From assembly GCA_029204225.1 (NCBI GenBank), contig CM055095.1:75271672-75335671 (forward strand): a stretch of DNA of 64,000 nt. Reading direction: 5' to 3'. Positions 20,259 to 32,609 of this stretch are shown one piece after another. The translations under genes were made by a program, and so were the position numbers. This DNA is from Diphasiastrum complanatum (taxonomy: Eukaryota; Streptophyta; Lycopodiopsida; Lycopodiales; Lycopodiaceae). Under the pieces are notes generated by a model. That model was given only the letters and a program-made list of their open reading frames with translations. It was not told the DNA's origin and did not search any database. Every line of letters begins with the position of its first letter. Positions within the stretch are counted from its first letter, which is position 1.

Positions 20259-21541
20259 TTCGATACACTGAAAATCAAACTGGTCAAAGGATCAAGGCCC
20301 TACGGTCTGATTCAGGAGGAGAGTTCTTGTCAAATGAGATGAAGGACTATCTATCTTCATGTGGCGTGCACCACCAGTTTACTACGAGCTATACTCCACA
20401 ATATAACGGAGTAGCAGAGCGGAAGAATTGCACACTATTGGAAGCTACATGATCCATGACAGCAAATTCGCATTTGCCTCAAATCTTTTGGGCGGAAGCT
20501 ATCTCTACGGCTTGCTATCTGCAAAATTACTCTAGCACTAAAGCAGGTGATTCCAAGACAAGGTTTGAAGCCTACTACGGTTACAAACCAAGTTTAAAAC
20601 ACCTGCGTGTTTTCGGATGTCTTTGCTATGCACAAGTGCCATCTGATCTGAGGAAGAAGCTGGACCGAGTAAGCTGTAAAAGCATCTTTATCGGCTATTC
20701 AACTTCACACAAGGCATATTGTGTTTACGATGTGGTTGCGTCCAGATCTCAGTCAGTCGTGATGTTGTCTTCCTTGAAGACAAATATTACGATTTCAAAT
20801 AGAAGATACCAATACAAGAGACTGCCATAGCAGCTCCACCTTCCAATGATAGGCTACGACCTACAATTGTTCAAGCAACGAAGTTCATCCCAACGGCTCC
20901 ACTTACCGTCGATGGGCCTAGACCCACGATCGTTCAACTGCAAATACTACAGTCCGAGTCATTTACCAAGGAGAATCGTCTGATCAAGCACCTACAGTTC
21001 GAAGATCTGTGACACAACGACAGTAGCCTGACCGCTTTATCCCTCAGGCTTTCATCAGTTATGACGAACCTACCACCGTAGCAAAAGCATTGTCAATGCC
21101 CGATGCAGAAAAATGGAAAGCTTTCATGGATGCTGAGTATCAATCTCTAATGAAGAACAAGATCTGAAGTCTTGTCATTCCTCCTACAGGTGTAAAGCCA
21201 ATTGATTCTAAATGGATCTTTGAGCTGAATCTTAAGCCAGATGGATCTATATCCAAATGGAAAGCTAGACTGGTGGTTAATTGATTTGAACAAGTATATG
21301 GAATAGACTATACTGAGACCTTCAGTCCAGTAGTAAAACATTAGTTTATTCATACTTTATTGGCTATATTTGCTGCAGAAGATCTGGATATTCACCAGAT
21401 GGATGTCCAGACAGCATTCCTACACGGATACATACAAGAAGATGTCTGCATCTATCAAGCAGAAGGTTACATCCCTCAAGGCAAGAAACATCTACTATGC
21501 AGATTGCACAATGCATTATACGGTCTGAAGCGAGCTCCAAG
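20259..21541 (+). pseudogene. pol: Copia E integrase C-part and RT N-part (segment c)
   Basis: The integrase resumes with ENQTGQRIKALRSDSGGEF (second catalytic D), QYNGVAERKN (catalytic E), then FWAEAISTACYLQN and LRVFGCLCYAQVPSDLRKKLD (to 20830). A decayed linker leads to RT: AEKWKAFMDAEYQSLM (about 21105-21155), DSKWIFELNLKPDGSISKWKARLV, the HQMDVQTAFLHG strand (about 21395-21430), and ALYGLKRAP, where Y inserts at 21541. Its left edge continues the frame ending at 13505 (-). Confidence 0.9.
21537..21541 (+). repeat. Target-site duplication of Y, left copy
   Basis: CCAAG directly precedes the Y LTR and matches 15836-15840. Confidence 0.85.
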
Positions 21542-21815
21542 AGTCAGAATCAAAGTAGAATCATTGTGCTACTATATTGTGGGTCCTATCAGTCAATAAA
21601 GATCAGTTGGCCTTGCCACGAGGCAAGTCGACGGGACACGCATCCCGCCAACGGCAACCTGGGTCATGCATGAGTTGCTTGAGCGAACAACTATATGTAC
21701 AGTGTAATTATATTTTGAGAAATACAGTTGCTATGTGAGCTTGGTGTGGAGAGTGTTTTCTGTCTCTATTACTGTATAGCATGATCTGTGTTCCTATTTG
21801 AAACAAAATCTAAGT
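21542..21815 (+). mobile_element. Copia Y 5' LTR
   Basis: 274 bases, homologous to 15561-15835, ending at the PBS. The copies share the block CCTTGCCACGAGG..GGGTCATGCATGAGTTGC. Differences are mostly C/T and G/A changes. Confidence 0.9.
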
Positions 21816-21827
21816 TGGTATCAGAGC
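21816..21827 (+). other. Primer binding site, copia Y
   Basis: TGGTATCAGAGC, directly after the LTR end, is complementary to the initiator-Met tRNA 3' end. It is identical to 795-806. Confidence 0.9.
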
Positions 21828-22990
21828 TGTACAGGGAGTGTAAATATAGTACAGCATCGTCGTTGAAGAGAGCTTCGGAAGAATTGTCTTCTGAGAGTTC
21901 GGAATTTACGGTGGGTTGAAAACGAAAAGATAAGCACTGGTGCAGAGAGTTTAGCATGCAGAAGCTTGGTGAGCTTGAGACTATGTGGGGATTCAAAGAC
22001 AAGAGTTGTCGACTGAATCAGAACCTCAACAAACGGAATTTTAAAATTCTAAAGAAAGGCTACTTGGTATTTGTAGTCAGTGTGCATTCAATCGGACACC
22101 GTTTGACAACCGGATTGAAGCATCAGCTCTTCAGCAATAGGCCGACCTCAGAGGAAGAGGATAAGCAAAGCCAAGAGTAATTTTCTGAGAAAAACCCTGG
22201 TTTGGGATTTGGAAGCATAAAATCACAGTTATCTCTTTGTTCTGAATGGTTTTTGGAGTTGTAAAAGATTGTAGGAGGGCGCGCTAGAGAGATTAATCAG
22301 TAGGCAAACGGCCGTGGACAACCGCAGGCAGTGTAGAGCGCTAGATTAGATCCAATGAGGATGTAAAAATCCTCATCCACCATAGCTTGTGAAGAAGAAG
22401 GAGAGAGGAGCCTGTGGGCTATCGCACGCGGCCAGTGAGGCCTAACTGATAGCGGCCGTAAGGGGATTGCGCTAGGAGGAGCCTTATTTAGTGTGTCAGA
22501 CTGCCTTTGATAGCCACAAGATTGAATCTTGTTGAAATCTACGGTGGAAGATGCAAACACTAGGGCCATCAGATTAACAAGAGCCATTCAATCTGCTGAG
22601 TTTCCACTTGAACTTCAATGGAAAGGGTCTGAAGTGTAAACCACCATTCAACTTCATTAAAAAATTTCAAAGTGAAAGTTGAGTTGGGTCCCAAGTTCAT
22701 GAAAAATGAAGTTTCTTCACTATGAAGAAACAGTTCAAAAATGAGAAAAGTCCTTATTTTTGGGTCCTTTGTCCGTTTTGACCCAAATGAAAGGCTATAA
22801 CCTCCAAACAAAGGGCACCCGGACTGTACTTGAAAGTACTATACAACAAAACAGATTGATTCCAGCAGAGAAAGTATTCGGAATGCGCCAAAAGTGATTT
22901 CACCATTCCATTGGGCACGTAGTTGGAAGTTGACGACTAAGTGCATTTCTGAAGGCGACGCTGATTTGGCTTTCAATTTGGTGAAAAAGT
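21828..22990 (+). other. Copia Y leader and lost gag
   Basis: Between the PBS and the integrase I find no gag or protease domain, where over 1 kb of coding sequence is expected. Small open frames on both strands have no known motif. The gag-protease part was deleted or replaced. Confidence 0.55.
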
Positions 22991-22994
22991 GGCG

Positions 22995-24168
22995 AGTGGC
23001 CTGGTAAGGGAAAAAAGTTCAATAAAGGTGGTGTTGCAAGGACAAATAACATCCTGGATTTGATCCACACAAATTTATGCGGGCCTATGAGGACTATGTC
23101 CTAAGGTAAAGCCTTCCATTTCATGACCTTTATTGATGATATGTCACGTAAGACATGGATCTACTTCTTGAAAAAAAAATCAGATGCATTTGACAATTTC
23201 AAGAGCTTCAAAGCATTGGCCGAAAATCAGACAGGTAGGAAGATCAAAGTCCTAAGATCAGATAGTGAAAGTGAGTACAAGTCTAATGACTTCAATGATC
23301 TTTGTGATCAATATGAGGTCAAAAGACAATTTACACAAGCTCATACTCCTGCTCTCAATGGTGTAGCTGAGCGCAAGAATCGTACGATTGTGAAAAGTGC
23401 TAGATCTATGCTAGCTGAGATGAACTACCAAAATATTTTTGGTCTGAAGCATGCAGTACGACAGTCTATCTTCAAAATAGAAGTCCTACCATTGTCATAC
23501 CAAAGATAACACCTGAGGAGGCATTCACAAAGAAGAAGTCAAAGGTGAACCACTTGCGAATTTTTGGATGTAAGGCCTTTGTACACATTCCTAAGGAAGA
23601 GAGGCGTAAACTTGATGTGAAAGCTATCAAGTGTATATTCCTAGGATATGATGATCGTGTGAAGGGCTATAGATGTTTTGATCCAGTGAAAAACAAAATC
23701 CATGTAAGCCATGATGTTATCTTTGATAAATCCAAGATGTATGAAGACGAGGATGCTGATGAGATAGACACATCCAGTGGGAAAGATGGTATAGTGAGGA
23801 TACCTCTTGATGATGATCCATTCATTGACTTTCCAAGTGATAAACATGAGGATACATCTCAAGATACTACTACTCAACCTCAAGAGACAGGTTGGAGAGG
23901 TAGAGACAAACCTTTTGGTGCAAAAAGAATTGGTTGCAGGTGACAAACGCAAGGAGAAGAATGTATCATGGGATACATTTCACCAGGAAGCCGATCACCT
24001 GACAAGAAGCTCCCTAAGTGGTTTGAGAGATTGTTGGAGAGCCGCAAAATGGATGACTTTCCAAGATCATCTAGCCAAGGAGAGCTACAAAGATCAACAA
24101 GAGAAAAGACACAACTTGAAAGGTATGAAGCAAATTATGCTCTCTTATCTAGCATTATTCAAACTCTA
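22995..24168 (+). pseudogene. pol: Copia Y integrase (segment d)
   Basis: The integrase core reads LIHTNLCGPM, where the first catalytic D is N, then FIDDMSRKTWIYFL, LRSDSESEY (second D kept) and NGVAERKNRTI (E kept). After a frameshift near 23510 come NHLRIFGCKAFVHIPKEERRKLD and FLGYDDRVKGYRC, an acidic linker, and finally YALLSSIIQT at 24165, the usual text just before copia RT. The RT start is found at 13978. With the first D lost, strand transfer would not work. Confidence 0.9.
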
Positions 24169-25390
24169 TAGCCCTAATCTGTGATCTTGCTAATAGATAA
24201 AAGGTTCTTTGTTAATTTGGATACATAAAGTACTCCATTAAGCTGCCTAGTGATGCCATTAGAGAGCTGCAATTGAATAGACCCTTGGCCTTCAACTTGG
24301 TGTGAACTGGAGTCACCAAAGAAAATTTGATTCTGTAGCTATGAGTGTAGAGAAGAGGTCCTTGCATGGCGTCATGTGTTGAGAAGCACCTGAATCGAGA
24401 TACCAATGATGGGCATCTCTACTTGATTGATCTTGTACCATCAGCGCCTTCTCTTCATCTTGAGATCCTTTGATTGTGTCAGGGTTGCCTTCTTGGTGTG
24501 GCTGCATCTTCTTCTTTGCTTCATTATGCGTGAGGATGCGACAGTCCTTAATGTCGTGGTTGGTTCTTTTGTACTATTTGTAAAATAGCCTGGTCTTGGA
24601 CGATGAGTGACTATATTGTTGTTGTTGTTGTGGTTGTGATGTTGTTGGCTATTCTGCCTTTGTCTTCTTATCCTTGAAGCCTTTTCTTCTTGGATTGCTG
24701 CTTGTTTGAATAGAGTGCCATGGGTTTAGTACTCGTAGATGTGGACAAGCTTTTCCTCCTGACTTCTTCCTGCAACAAGCTTGCTGTCAATTTTTGGAAA
24801 GACAGCGTAGGGGTATTGCTCAAAAGCAACACTAAATTATCATAGCGAATGGAAGATGGCAAAAAGAGACATGGTAGAGTCTTCTTCTGATATAGGGCAA
24901 CCTATTGCAGCCAATTGATTCATCAATTGTTTAAACTCATTTAGTTGGCCGCTGACTGAGGTGCTTTCACTCATTATGAGCGTTGGTACTTTCTTCCTCA
25001 AGAAGAGGCGAGTCGAGACATCTGAGGTCTCATAGATGCTGGTGAGTGTATCACATGCTTCTTTGGAAGTAGTGCAGTTGGATACATGTGCAATTTGAGT
25101 GTCTTTAAGGTTTAGAGATACAATGGCAAGAGCCTTGCCATCCTTGGCTTCCCAAGCTGGGAGCTATTCGGGTTTTGCCGGTCTGGCTCTAGAACCGTAA
25201 ACGTATTCCCATAACTCATTTTCAATCAAGATCATCCTCATTTTGAACTTCCACATGTGGAAGTCATCTCCGTTGAATTTATTTATCAAGTAGATCTCTG
25301 AGGTGTCTTCCATGGTGATTGAAATTACACAAACAATTTAGAATAGCTTTTGAAAAAAGATCCTGGACTCTAGTAATCCACTAAACCAAT
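24169..25390 (-). pseudogene. gag: Copia E gag and protease (segment a)
   Basis: On - from 25320: MEDTSEIYLINKFNGDDFHMWKFKM-type gag start, LPAWEAKDGKALAIV, SKEACDTLTSIYE, FKQLMNQLAAIG, then a knuckle region in decay near 24560, and the protease active site WYLDSGASQHMTP (about 24410-24370; D is catalytic). It continues past stops to LNGVLYVSKLTKNLLSISKIT near 24180 and ends at 24169. The next residues in the copia order are those at 13976 (-). Confidence 0.85.
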
Positions 25391-25402
25391 GTTCTAATAC
25401 CA
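25391..25402 (-). other. Decayed primer binding site of E
   Basis: On - TGGTATTAGAAC differs from TGGTATCAGAGC at two places, both C-to-T or G-to-A type. It lies 4 bases from the LTR end. Confidence 0.75.
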
Positions 25403-25406
25403 CTTC

Positions 25407-26796
<1,390 letters not shown>

Positions 26797-26801
26797 CAAC
26801 A

Positions 26802-28090
26802 ACAGGAGCAACAAGAACAGCACTTGTAGGGATTGTGCTGGCTTGGATTTGCGGCTCTTGTTCTTCGAATATATCTTTTTCTTCAAACCTCTTTGGCGCT
26901 GTGGCGTCAAACTGCTTTGGAGACGGAACAACATAAACGACTCTGACAGTGTCCAGTGTGACGACAGCTTGATCTTGTTGGTTGATCTGGAATGAGTCAT
27001 CAAAGCCAGTAGAGGTATCATGGAATTGTTCAAATCCTCTTCCAAGGATTGGAATTCAAAGGGTCCTGGGCTTTTGGGCATCTCAAAGATTTCATCTGGG
27101 CCCAGTGAGTCAGAATCATCGAACATATCCATGAATGTTTGGGTGTTTGGGAAAATGATTCGGATCTGTGGGGGTGAGGTGACTTGGGCAGCTGTGATTG
27201 GAATGGTAGATCCAATAGTCACAGACTGACCATGTGAGGAAGCGGAGGTGAGGGATGCATCAGTGGTTTGGGGAATGGATAGTTCAGTGCGAATTACAAC
27301 AGGGGGTGGAAGCGCAGGTGGCCTAGAACGACGACATGACGTGGAAGGCGAGTCAAGAATGCTACGTACACGATGACGACTATTGAATTCGATGCTTGGT
27401 GTGAGGATTCAGCCGACGCTTCTTCATATATTGAAAGCACGGAATCCATGCTGAAGCCATGGATTTTATTATCAAGGTGTGAGAATGCTAGGAGTGACAA
27501 TAACTGACCAACAGCACATTGTTGCTTGGTATTGCTCTTGATAGCTCGTTTGAGCTCTCCAAACACAATTTTGAATCAATTATATGGTTCCAGAGACACT
27601 TTAGCTATTTTGGCATGAGATTCAACTATCCTATGCAATATTTGAGAAGAGATGCGATCTTTTCTGAGGTTTCCAACCATCAGAAAGTTATTAAGGAGCT
27701 GATGAGCAACTACATGGATGACAGGATCCCTAATTGCCTCTAACAGATAGTCGTCATTTGTCCAATATAAGTCAATTGTGGTATCAATGTATGGCTTAAT
27801 AGCTTGTTTGGCATGTTTGTAGTTTGGGGACGCTTGAGTGTCGGATGAATCCCTATGGCAGCAAGGGCGGCTCTAGTTATGCACGCCTTGTGTGTGGCTC
27901 CTTGAAAGGGAATATAAAATTTGGATTTCTCCTCCTTCCAAATACTGAAGTCAAGAGTGATAAAATCCATGTTTTTCGTCTCGAGAAGGCCCTCTCATGA
28001 ATACCCGTTGCAGTGAGCAGAGGCTCTACAAGGTTCATCCACTGAGTGATCATGCTTGTGCTAGGAAGTATCATGATGTCATCACAATGA
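26802..28090 (-). pseudogene. ORF region H, 5' half
   Basis: Several frames on - connect into one decayed product. First comes STSMITQWMNLVEPLLTATGIHE and SLLTSVFGR (28074-27877), then SKFYIPFQGATHKACITRAALAAIGI (27970-27740), then YWTNDDYLLEAIRDPVIHVV (near 27760-27700). FGELKRAIKSNTKQQCAVGQLLSLLAFSHLDNKIHGFSMDSVLSIYEEASAE follows (27566-27380; named here only by its ends FGELK and EEASAE), and last an acidic, proline-rich part to 26802. I recall this style from unannotated plant retroelement-like proteins but cannot name a family. It is split from its 3' half by E. Confidence 0.45.
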
Positions 28091-28329
28091 TATCATGATG
28101 GGACATCACGATGGATAGTGTAACGAGGCAAAAGAGATCACGATGGATAGTATAACGAGGCAAAAAAAAAGTATCGGTAGAAAACATGATGAAACAAGGT
28201 CAAAAACTGAAAGTATTTGGTCCGAGTGTATAACGGAAAGTAGTATAAAAAGTTTGGAAAGCTTTTGTCATTGGAAAAATCGACAAAAGCTTCGCTAGCA
28301 CAAGTGAGAAATGAAATCGAATTTTGTCT

Positions 28330-28340
28330 TTTTATAGGCT
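28330..28340 (-). promoter_or_regulatory. TATA box upstream of H
   Basis: On - CCTATAAAAAG lies about 250 bases upstream of the first H codons. It is a strong plant TATA match and may mark the promoter of an LTR driving H. A 30-base direct repeat (GCCTCGTTAYACTATCCATCGTGAT) follows at 28110-28165. Confidence 0.45.
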
Positions 28341-29015
28341 GATTTGAAGGGTCCATTAGACAATGTACTAGTTTGGCTGTTCAATTTTGGACCAAATAGA
28401 CAGGCTTGCTCAATACTCTAAAAATAGGTTATAAAAATCTCGACGAAGGTTTCTGAAGCACTGAACTGTTCCGACGAGAATCTGGCAAAAGTTCATCCTT
28501 TGCCCAAGTTTTGCCCAAGTACTCTCATAAATGTAAATTTTCAAGATCTGAACCTATAACTGGCCTAAATTTGGCATTTCAAATCCATCTGGCATGTCAG
28601 CGAAGGTTAATGAGCATGGGAAGATGCTCGGCGAATGTTCCCAAAATGGCATAATGTTGAACATTCGCCTCAGGTAAAAGCAGGTACCAACTAGTTAAAA
28701 TAGTGTTCGCCCAACTCAGTATGGTTATATCTGAGGTGGATCTTGCTTCTGAAAACTCGACGGACAATTCTAAAACAGTTTGTGCAAGAAATGACCAAAA
28801 AAATAATTTTTCAAGTCATTTTGCCACAAGATCTGATTTCTGAAAATACTTTCCTTCAATTTTCTCTAATCTGATGACATTTCTGACTTTTGCTCATCAA
28901 TTTTACTTTCTCTTTTTCTCTTCTTTTTTTTTAGCGTCTTTTCCAAAGAAAATATCAATTAAATAGTAAAAATAAAAAATTGAAAAACAAGCAAAATAAA
29001 AGCGTAGTTCGCGAT
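28341..29015. other. Probable LTR or leader of H element, no gene seen
   Basis: It contains a short tandem GCCCAAGTTTT word near 28500 and T/A-rich blocks but no frame or terminal repeats that I could pair. It may be the 5' LTR of the H element on -. Confidence 0.3.
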
Positions 29016-29019
29016 CATG

Positions 29020-29160
29020 CTAAGTAAACTGGCGGAGTGGACTGCCAAAACTTGCGTAATCAGCTGCCATTCACTGGAGTATCAAAATGTTTTCCATCCA
29101 AATGTTCCAGAATAACTACTCCATAGTTCAAGATTTCTTTGACTCTATACAGTCCTATCA
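29020..29160 (-). pseudogene. Gypsy pol C-terminal scrap
   Basis: On - the text LYRVKEILNYGVVILEHLDG and FDTPVNGS resembles the integrase C-terminal module of non-chromovirus gypsy elements (GPYRVxEV..GAVxLEDLDG..NGS). It is cut at 29160 by a copia LTR. Confidence 0.55.
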
Positions 29161-29162
29161 AA

Positions 29163-29797
29163 TTTCAGAGTAAATGACTAAATTTGATTTACAAATGATC
29201 ACAAAGAGTGATTGGTAGCTTGGGATCTTGATCTATATCAAGACTAGCTTCCAAATCTAGCTTCTACTTGACAATCTTTGTGATTCCAAGCAAGAAAAAT
29301 CAAATGACCCATGGCTTCACACATGTGAAGTACGGCTACTGTACGGCTTGATAACAGAAAAATAGTTTACTAAATATTTACTAAGCATTCATCCACAAAG
29401 AAAGTGCTTAAGAGAGTGAAAACACCAAGATTGCTTCACAAACCAATGTTTTTCATCATTAGCTCAACAATGGATCCATCATGGATCAAGTACATAATCA
29501 CCATAATCTCTCTCTAAGCTGCATCTAGCACGTGTGGGACAGCTCATTGTACTTATCCATATCCACTTTGGATAAGATCTATCAAGTTTGCCACATCATC
29601 CATTGGTGGTTTGTGTTGGCCTTCTAGATTCCTACAATCTAGGACCTAACTCCTATAATTTTGGGGATGTCATATTTGACTCAAATGAAAGCTAGTCAAA
29701 ATGGATCTGAATATTGCAAGTGTCATTTCACACGTGTGGATCCACATCGATGTCAAAATACATCAAAAACCATGTGAAAATTGCTAAATTCTAACAC
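29163..29797 (-). mobile_element. Copia 3' LTR (-), A-like
   Basis: It starts TGTTAGAATTTAGC at 29797, after the purine tract GAGGAGGAG (29798-29808), and ends near 29163 at the gypsy scrap. It has the ATCCACACGTGTGAA word shared with 55200 and 63890. Confidence 0.65.
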
Positions 29798-29799
29798 TC

Positions 29800-29935
29800 C
29801 TCCTCAATTTTTACATGACACAATTATAGTACATCTATCTACAATTATATTACATCTATCTACAACTCCTAAAGCTGATCTTAACTTGATAAATGAAGCC
29901 TTTGGCAATTTTACCATCATTGAATCTTAATTACA
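29800..29935 (-). pseudogene. Copia RNase H C-terminal scrap
   Basis: On - KLPKASFIKLRSALGVVDR is the familiar copia ending (TKPLPKxxFxxLRxxLGV). A 26-base direct repeat (CAATTATARTACATCTATCTA) follows before the PPT. The rest of the element is absent; gypsy + begins at 29941. Confidence 0.7.
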
Positions 29936-29940
29936 AAGAA

Positions 29941-31640
29941 GGATCAAAATTTGGCCCGCCCTATCTACGAGCTGACAATTGATCCACATTGGACAGAAGA
30001 AGCCTTGCAAATTCCAAAAGCCATAGGAGCAATCTTGACCCAACTAAATGAGTACAAGAAAGACTTTTCCATTCGCTTCGCCAGTCGACAACTCAACGAT
30101 GTTGAAACCAACTATTCAACGACTGAGTGAGAGGCCTTGGCAATGGTATTTGCGGTCAAGAAGTTTTGCCATTATCTTATGGCAACTCATTTTGCATTCT
30201 ACATTGATCATCAACTTTGCTCTACCTAGTCAACAAAACCTGCAACACAAAGAGATTCACTAGATGGTTACTCTTGTTGTTGAAGTTCGATTTTCGCATA
30301 GTGGTACACAAAGGCAATCAACAGTATATGGAGGATCATGTATCACGAATCAAATCAACGCAAAAGGAACCCCAAACTGATGATGAGTTATCGGATGATG
30401 CTTTATTCTACGTGGATGTTTTACCTAATTGGGCCGTGAACATAGTCGAGTATTTGATGAATGGCAAACCTGATCAGTCACTATCCAAGGTGCAACAGTG
30501 GAAGTTTGTACTAAGATCTCGACCATACCAGTTGATTACAGGCCAACTGTATCAAAGAAGGGTGGATAATATCATTTGACGATGTATTCTGCCTCATGAA
30601 ACAAGTCATAGCATGTCCCTCTAGCATGAAGCAATGAGAGGTGGACACTTTGAAGTGGATGTTATATTACGTAAGATCTTACAATCCGACTGCTGGTGGC
30701 CAACAATGCAGAAGGATACTGAAGCGTACATCAAGCAATGTGATGTATGTCATAGGGCACGTAGACCAACGAAGGCAAACTATGAGTCGTTACATCATGT
30801 CTTGGCTCAAGCGTCATTTGAGATATGGGAACTCGATTACATCAGTCCTATTAACCTAGTAGATCGTAGTACCCAAGTTTGATATATTATTGTGGCTATA
30901 GATTATCTTACCAAGTGGGTTGAAGCCAAAATAGTGCGCGTATGTCCACTGCGAAGTTCGTTTACAAAAACATCATTGTACGCTTCGGATGTCCAGTGGA
31001 TATAGGCACTCACTGAGCAAGCCGAATCTTCTAATAAGATTATGTGCGACATTTTGACAAAGACCATGGAAGCAAGTAGATCAGATTGGGAGCACAAGCT
31101 ACATGCTGCTATGTGGGCTTTCAGAACTGCATACAAAGACAACATCGAACAAACACCATTCCAACTGGTGTATGGCCAAGATGTAGTCACGCCGGTGGAA
31201 TTTCACATTCCATCTCTTTGTATTGTCACAATGCAACGATTGGATGATAAAATATCACTCCACCTTCATCACAAAGCGCTACACAAGTTTTGCAAAATAT
31301 GGTTGTTAGCAGTCCATGCTCTTGTTGCAAAAATAGCATGTCACAAGGCTTGGCATGATCGTCGTCTTCATAAGAAAGATCTCTAAAAAGGAGATTTGGT
31401 CTCATGTACAAGACAAAGGCGATCACAGAAAAGCTAAAATTTACTAGTCAAGGCCCTTATCGCATCACCGACATCCTATCGCAAGGGAGGGGGAGGGGGG
31501 GGGGGGCAGTGACTTTAGAGACATTAGATGAGACATCATTTTCTACGCCCATCAATGTTAGCCGATTACGCAAAAACTGATCGCCACAAGCCCTTGCAAA
31601 CACTTCTTGAAGAGTTCAAGATAGGCTCATCATTGAAGAA
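29941..31640 (+). pseudogene. pol: Gypsy RNase H and integrase, non-chromovirus type
   Basis: The order is RNase H (IRFASRQLNDVETNYSTTE, then FAVKKFCHYL, FYIDHQ), a linker, zinc finger (CWWPTMQKD..IKQCDVCHRAR, 30700-30760), core start (WELDYISPI), DYLTKWVEA (about 30900-30925), then AMWAFRTAYKDNIEQTPFQLVYG (31110-31180). The DYLTKWVEA and QLVYG text is typical of the Tat/Athila side of gypsy. At least six stops or shifts. No chromodomain. A 12-G run lies at 31495-31506. Confidence 0.85.
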
Positions 31641-31770
31641 AGCCTCAAGTTTTACATAAACAATCTTTACCCATGCTTTTTTTGATGCACTCCTTCATCA
31701 ACAATAAATTTGTTGACAACCTTCTTTCACAGCAAGTGTAGGCAGGGTCCCGTGGGACCGTCACCTATTT

Positions 31771-31780
31771 AGGTGGGGGA
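31771..31780 (+). other. Polypurine tract of gypsy (+)
   Basis: AGGTGGGGGA directly precedes the LTR-like start. It follows the integrase by 130 bases, as expected. Confidence 0.7.
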
Positions 31781-32420
31781 TACTGCACTTAGTGATTCCT
31801 ACCACTAAAGTACTATTGGCTAAGCTTACCAAGTGGGCCCCGCCATTAACACTATACATGTAGAGTAATAAGTGCGAGGGCATTGGCATCCTGCGTGTAT
31901 AAGCCCAACCCAATGAGCACACAAATTAATCTTGTAGAACTTGTAGAATTAGAAATATGTGACTACGGCCTTAAAACTTTAAAATGACATTAGAGACTTT
32001 AAGTCAAGTTGTTAATAAGAAAGCTAAAAAGGTCCAAATTAGAACTCACATGAATCATGTGAGTGCGCTTGTGCTTTCTTAGAACCACTGGATTCATTTT
32101 GTATTAGTTTAAATGGCTTGGGTTAGGATCCTTGCCATTGTAATTAACCAATAGGAGAAAGGGGCAAGAACCTTCTCCATCTATTAAAAGAACCCTTTGT
32201 ACCATATTTCTATGTTCAATCAGGAGGAGGAGATAATGTCCTTTTGATAATCCAAACATCTTTGCATCTCACTCTCTCTTCTGTCTCTTTCTCGTGTTTT
32301 GCATTTGTGTGTGATTTCTAACTTAGTTGCTTTTGTTTTGTTCTTGTGTCTTTGGAGACCTCACTTGTCTTATTGTGGATGTTTGTGTGGTTAGATAGGG
32401 TGGTTAATCTAGGCATGGTT
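31781..32420 (+). mobile_element. Gypsy 3' LTR, relative of Z LTR
   Basis: It aligns with 19806-20258: ..CCAAGTGGGCCCCGCC, GTAATAAGTGCG, CATCCTGCGTGTATAAGCCCA, ATGAATCATGTGAGTGCGCTTGTGCTTTCTTAGAACCACT. It lacks the (GA)n modules. This links the pol-bearing gypsy here with the pol-less Z copies. The right end near 32420 is approximate. Confidence 0.75.
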
Positions 32421-32609
32421 AGAGTAGGATGAGGAGAGTTTGCAAGCTAACTTCACAAGGAAAGCACTATTCCCCTAGGAATGAATCGATGCATGACAAG
32501 AGACCCAAGGCTGCTACAATCTATCGTATGTATGAGTATTCGGATGTGCAGTCTACATGCGCATACCAAAGGGAAAAAGAAAAAACAAACTTGAAGAAAA
32601 GTTGGTATA

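Noticed and set aside
13984-24168. Simple tandem duplication of the E::Y nest
   Set aside because: A tandem copy would leave overlapping Y or E segments. None overlap: each segment occurs once and every break has its partner.
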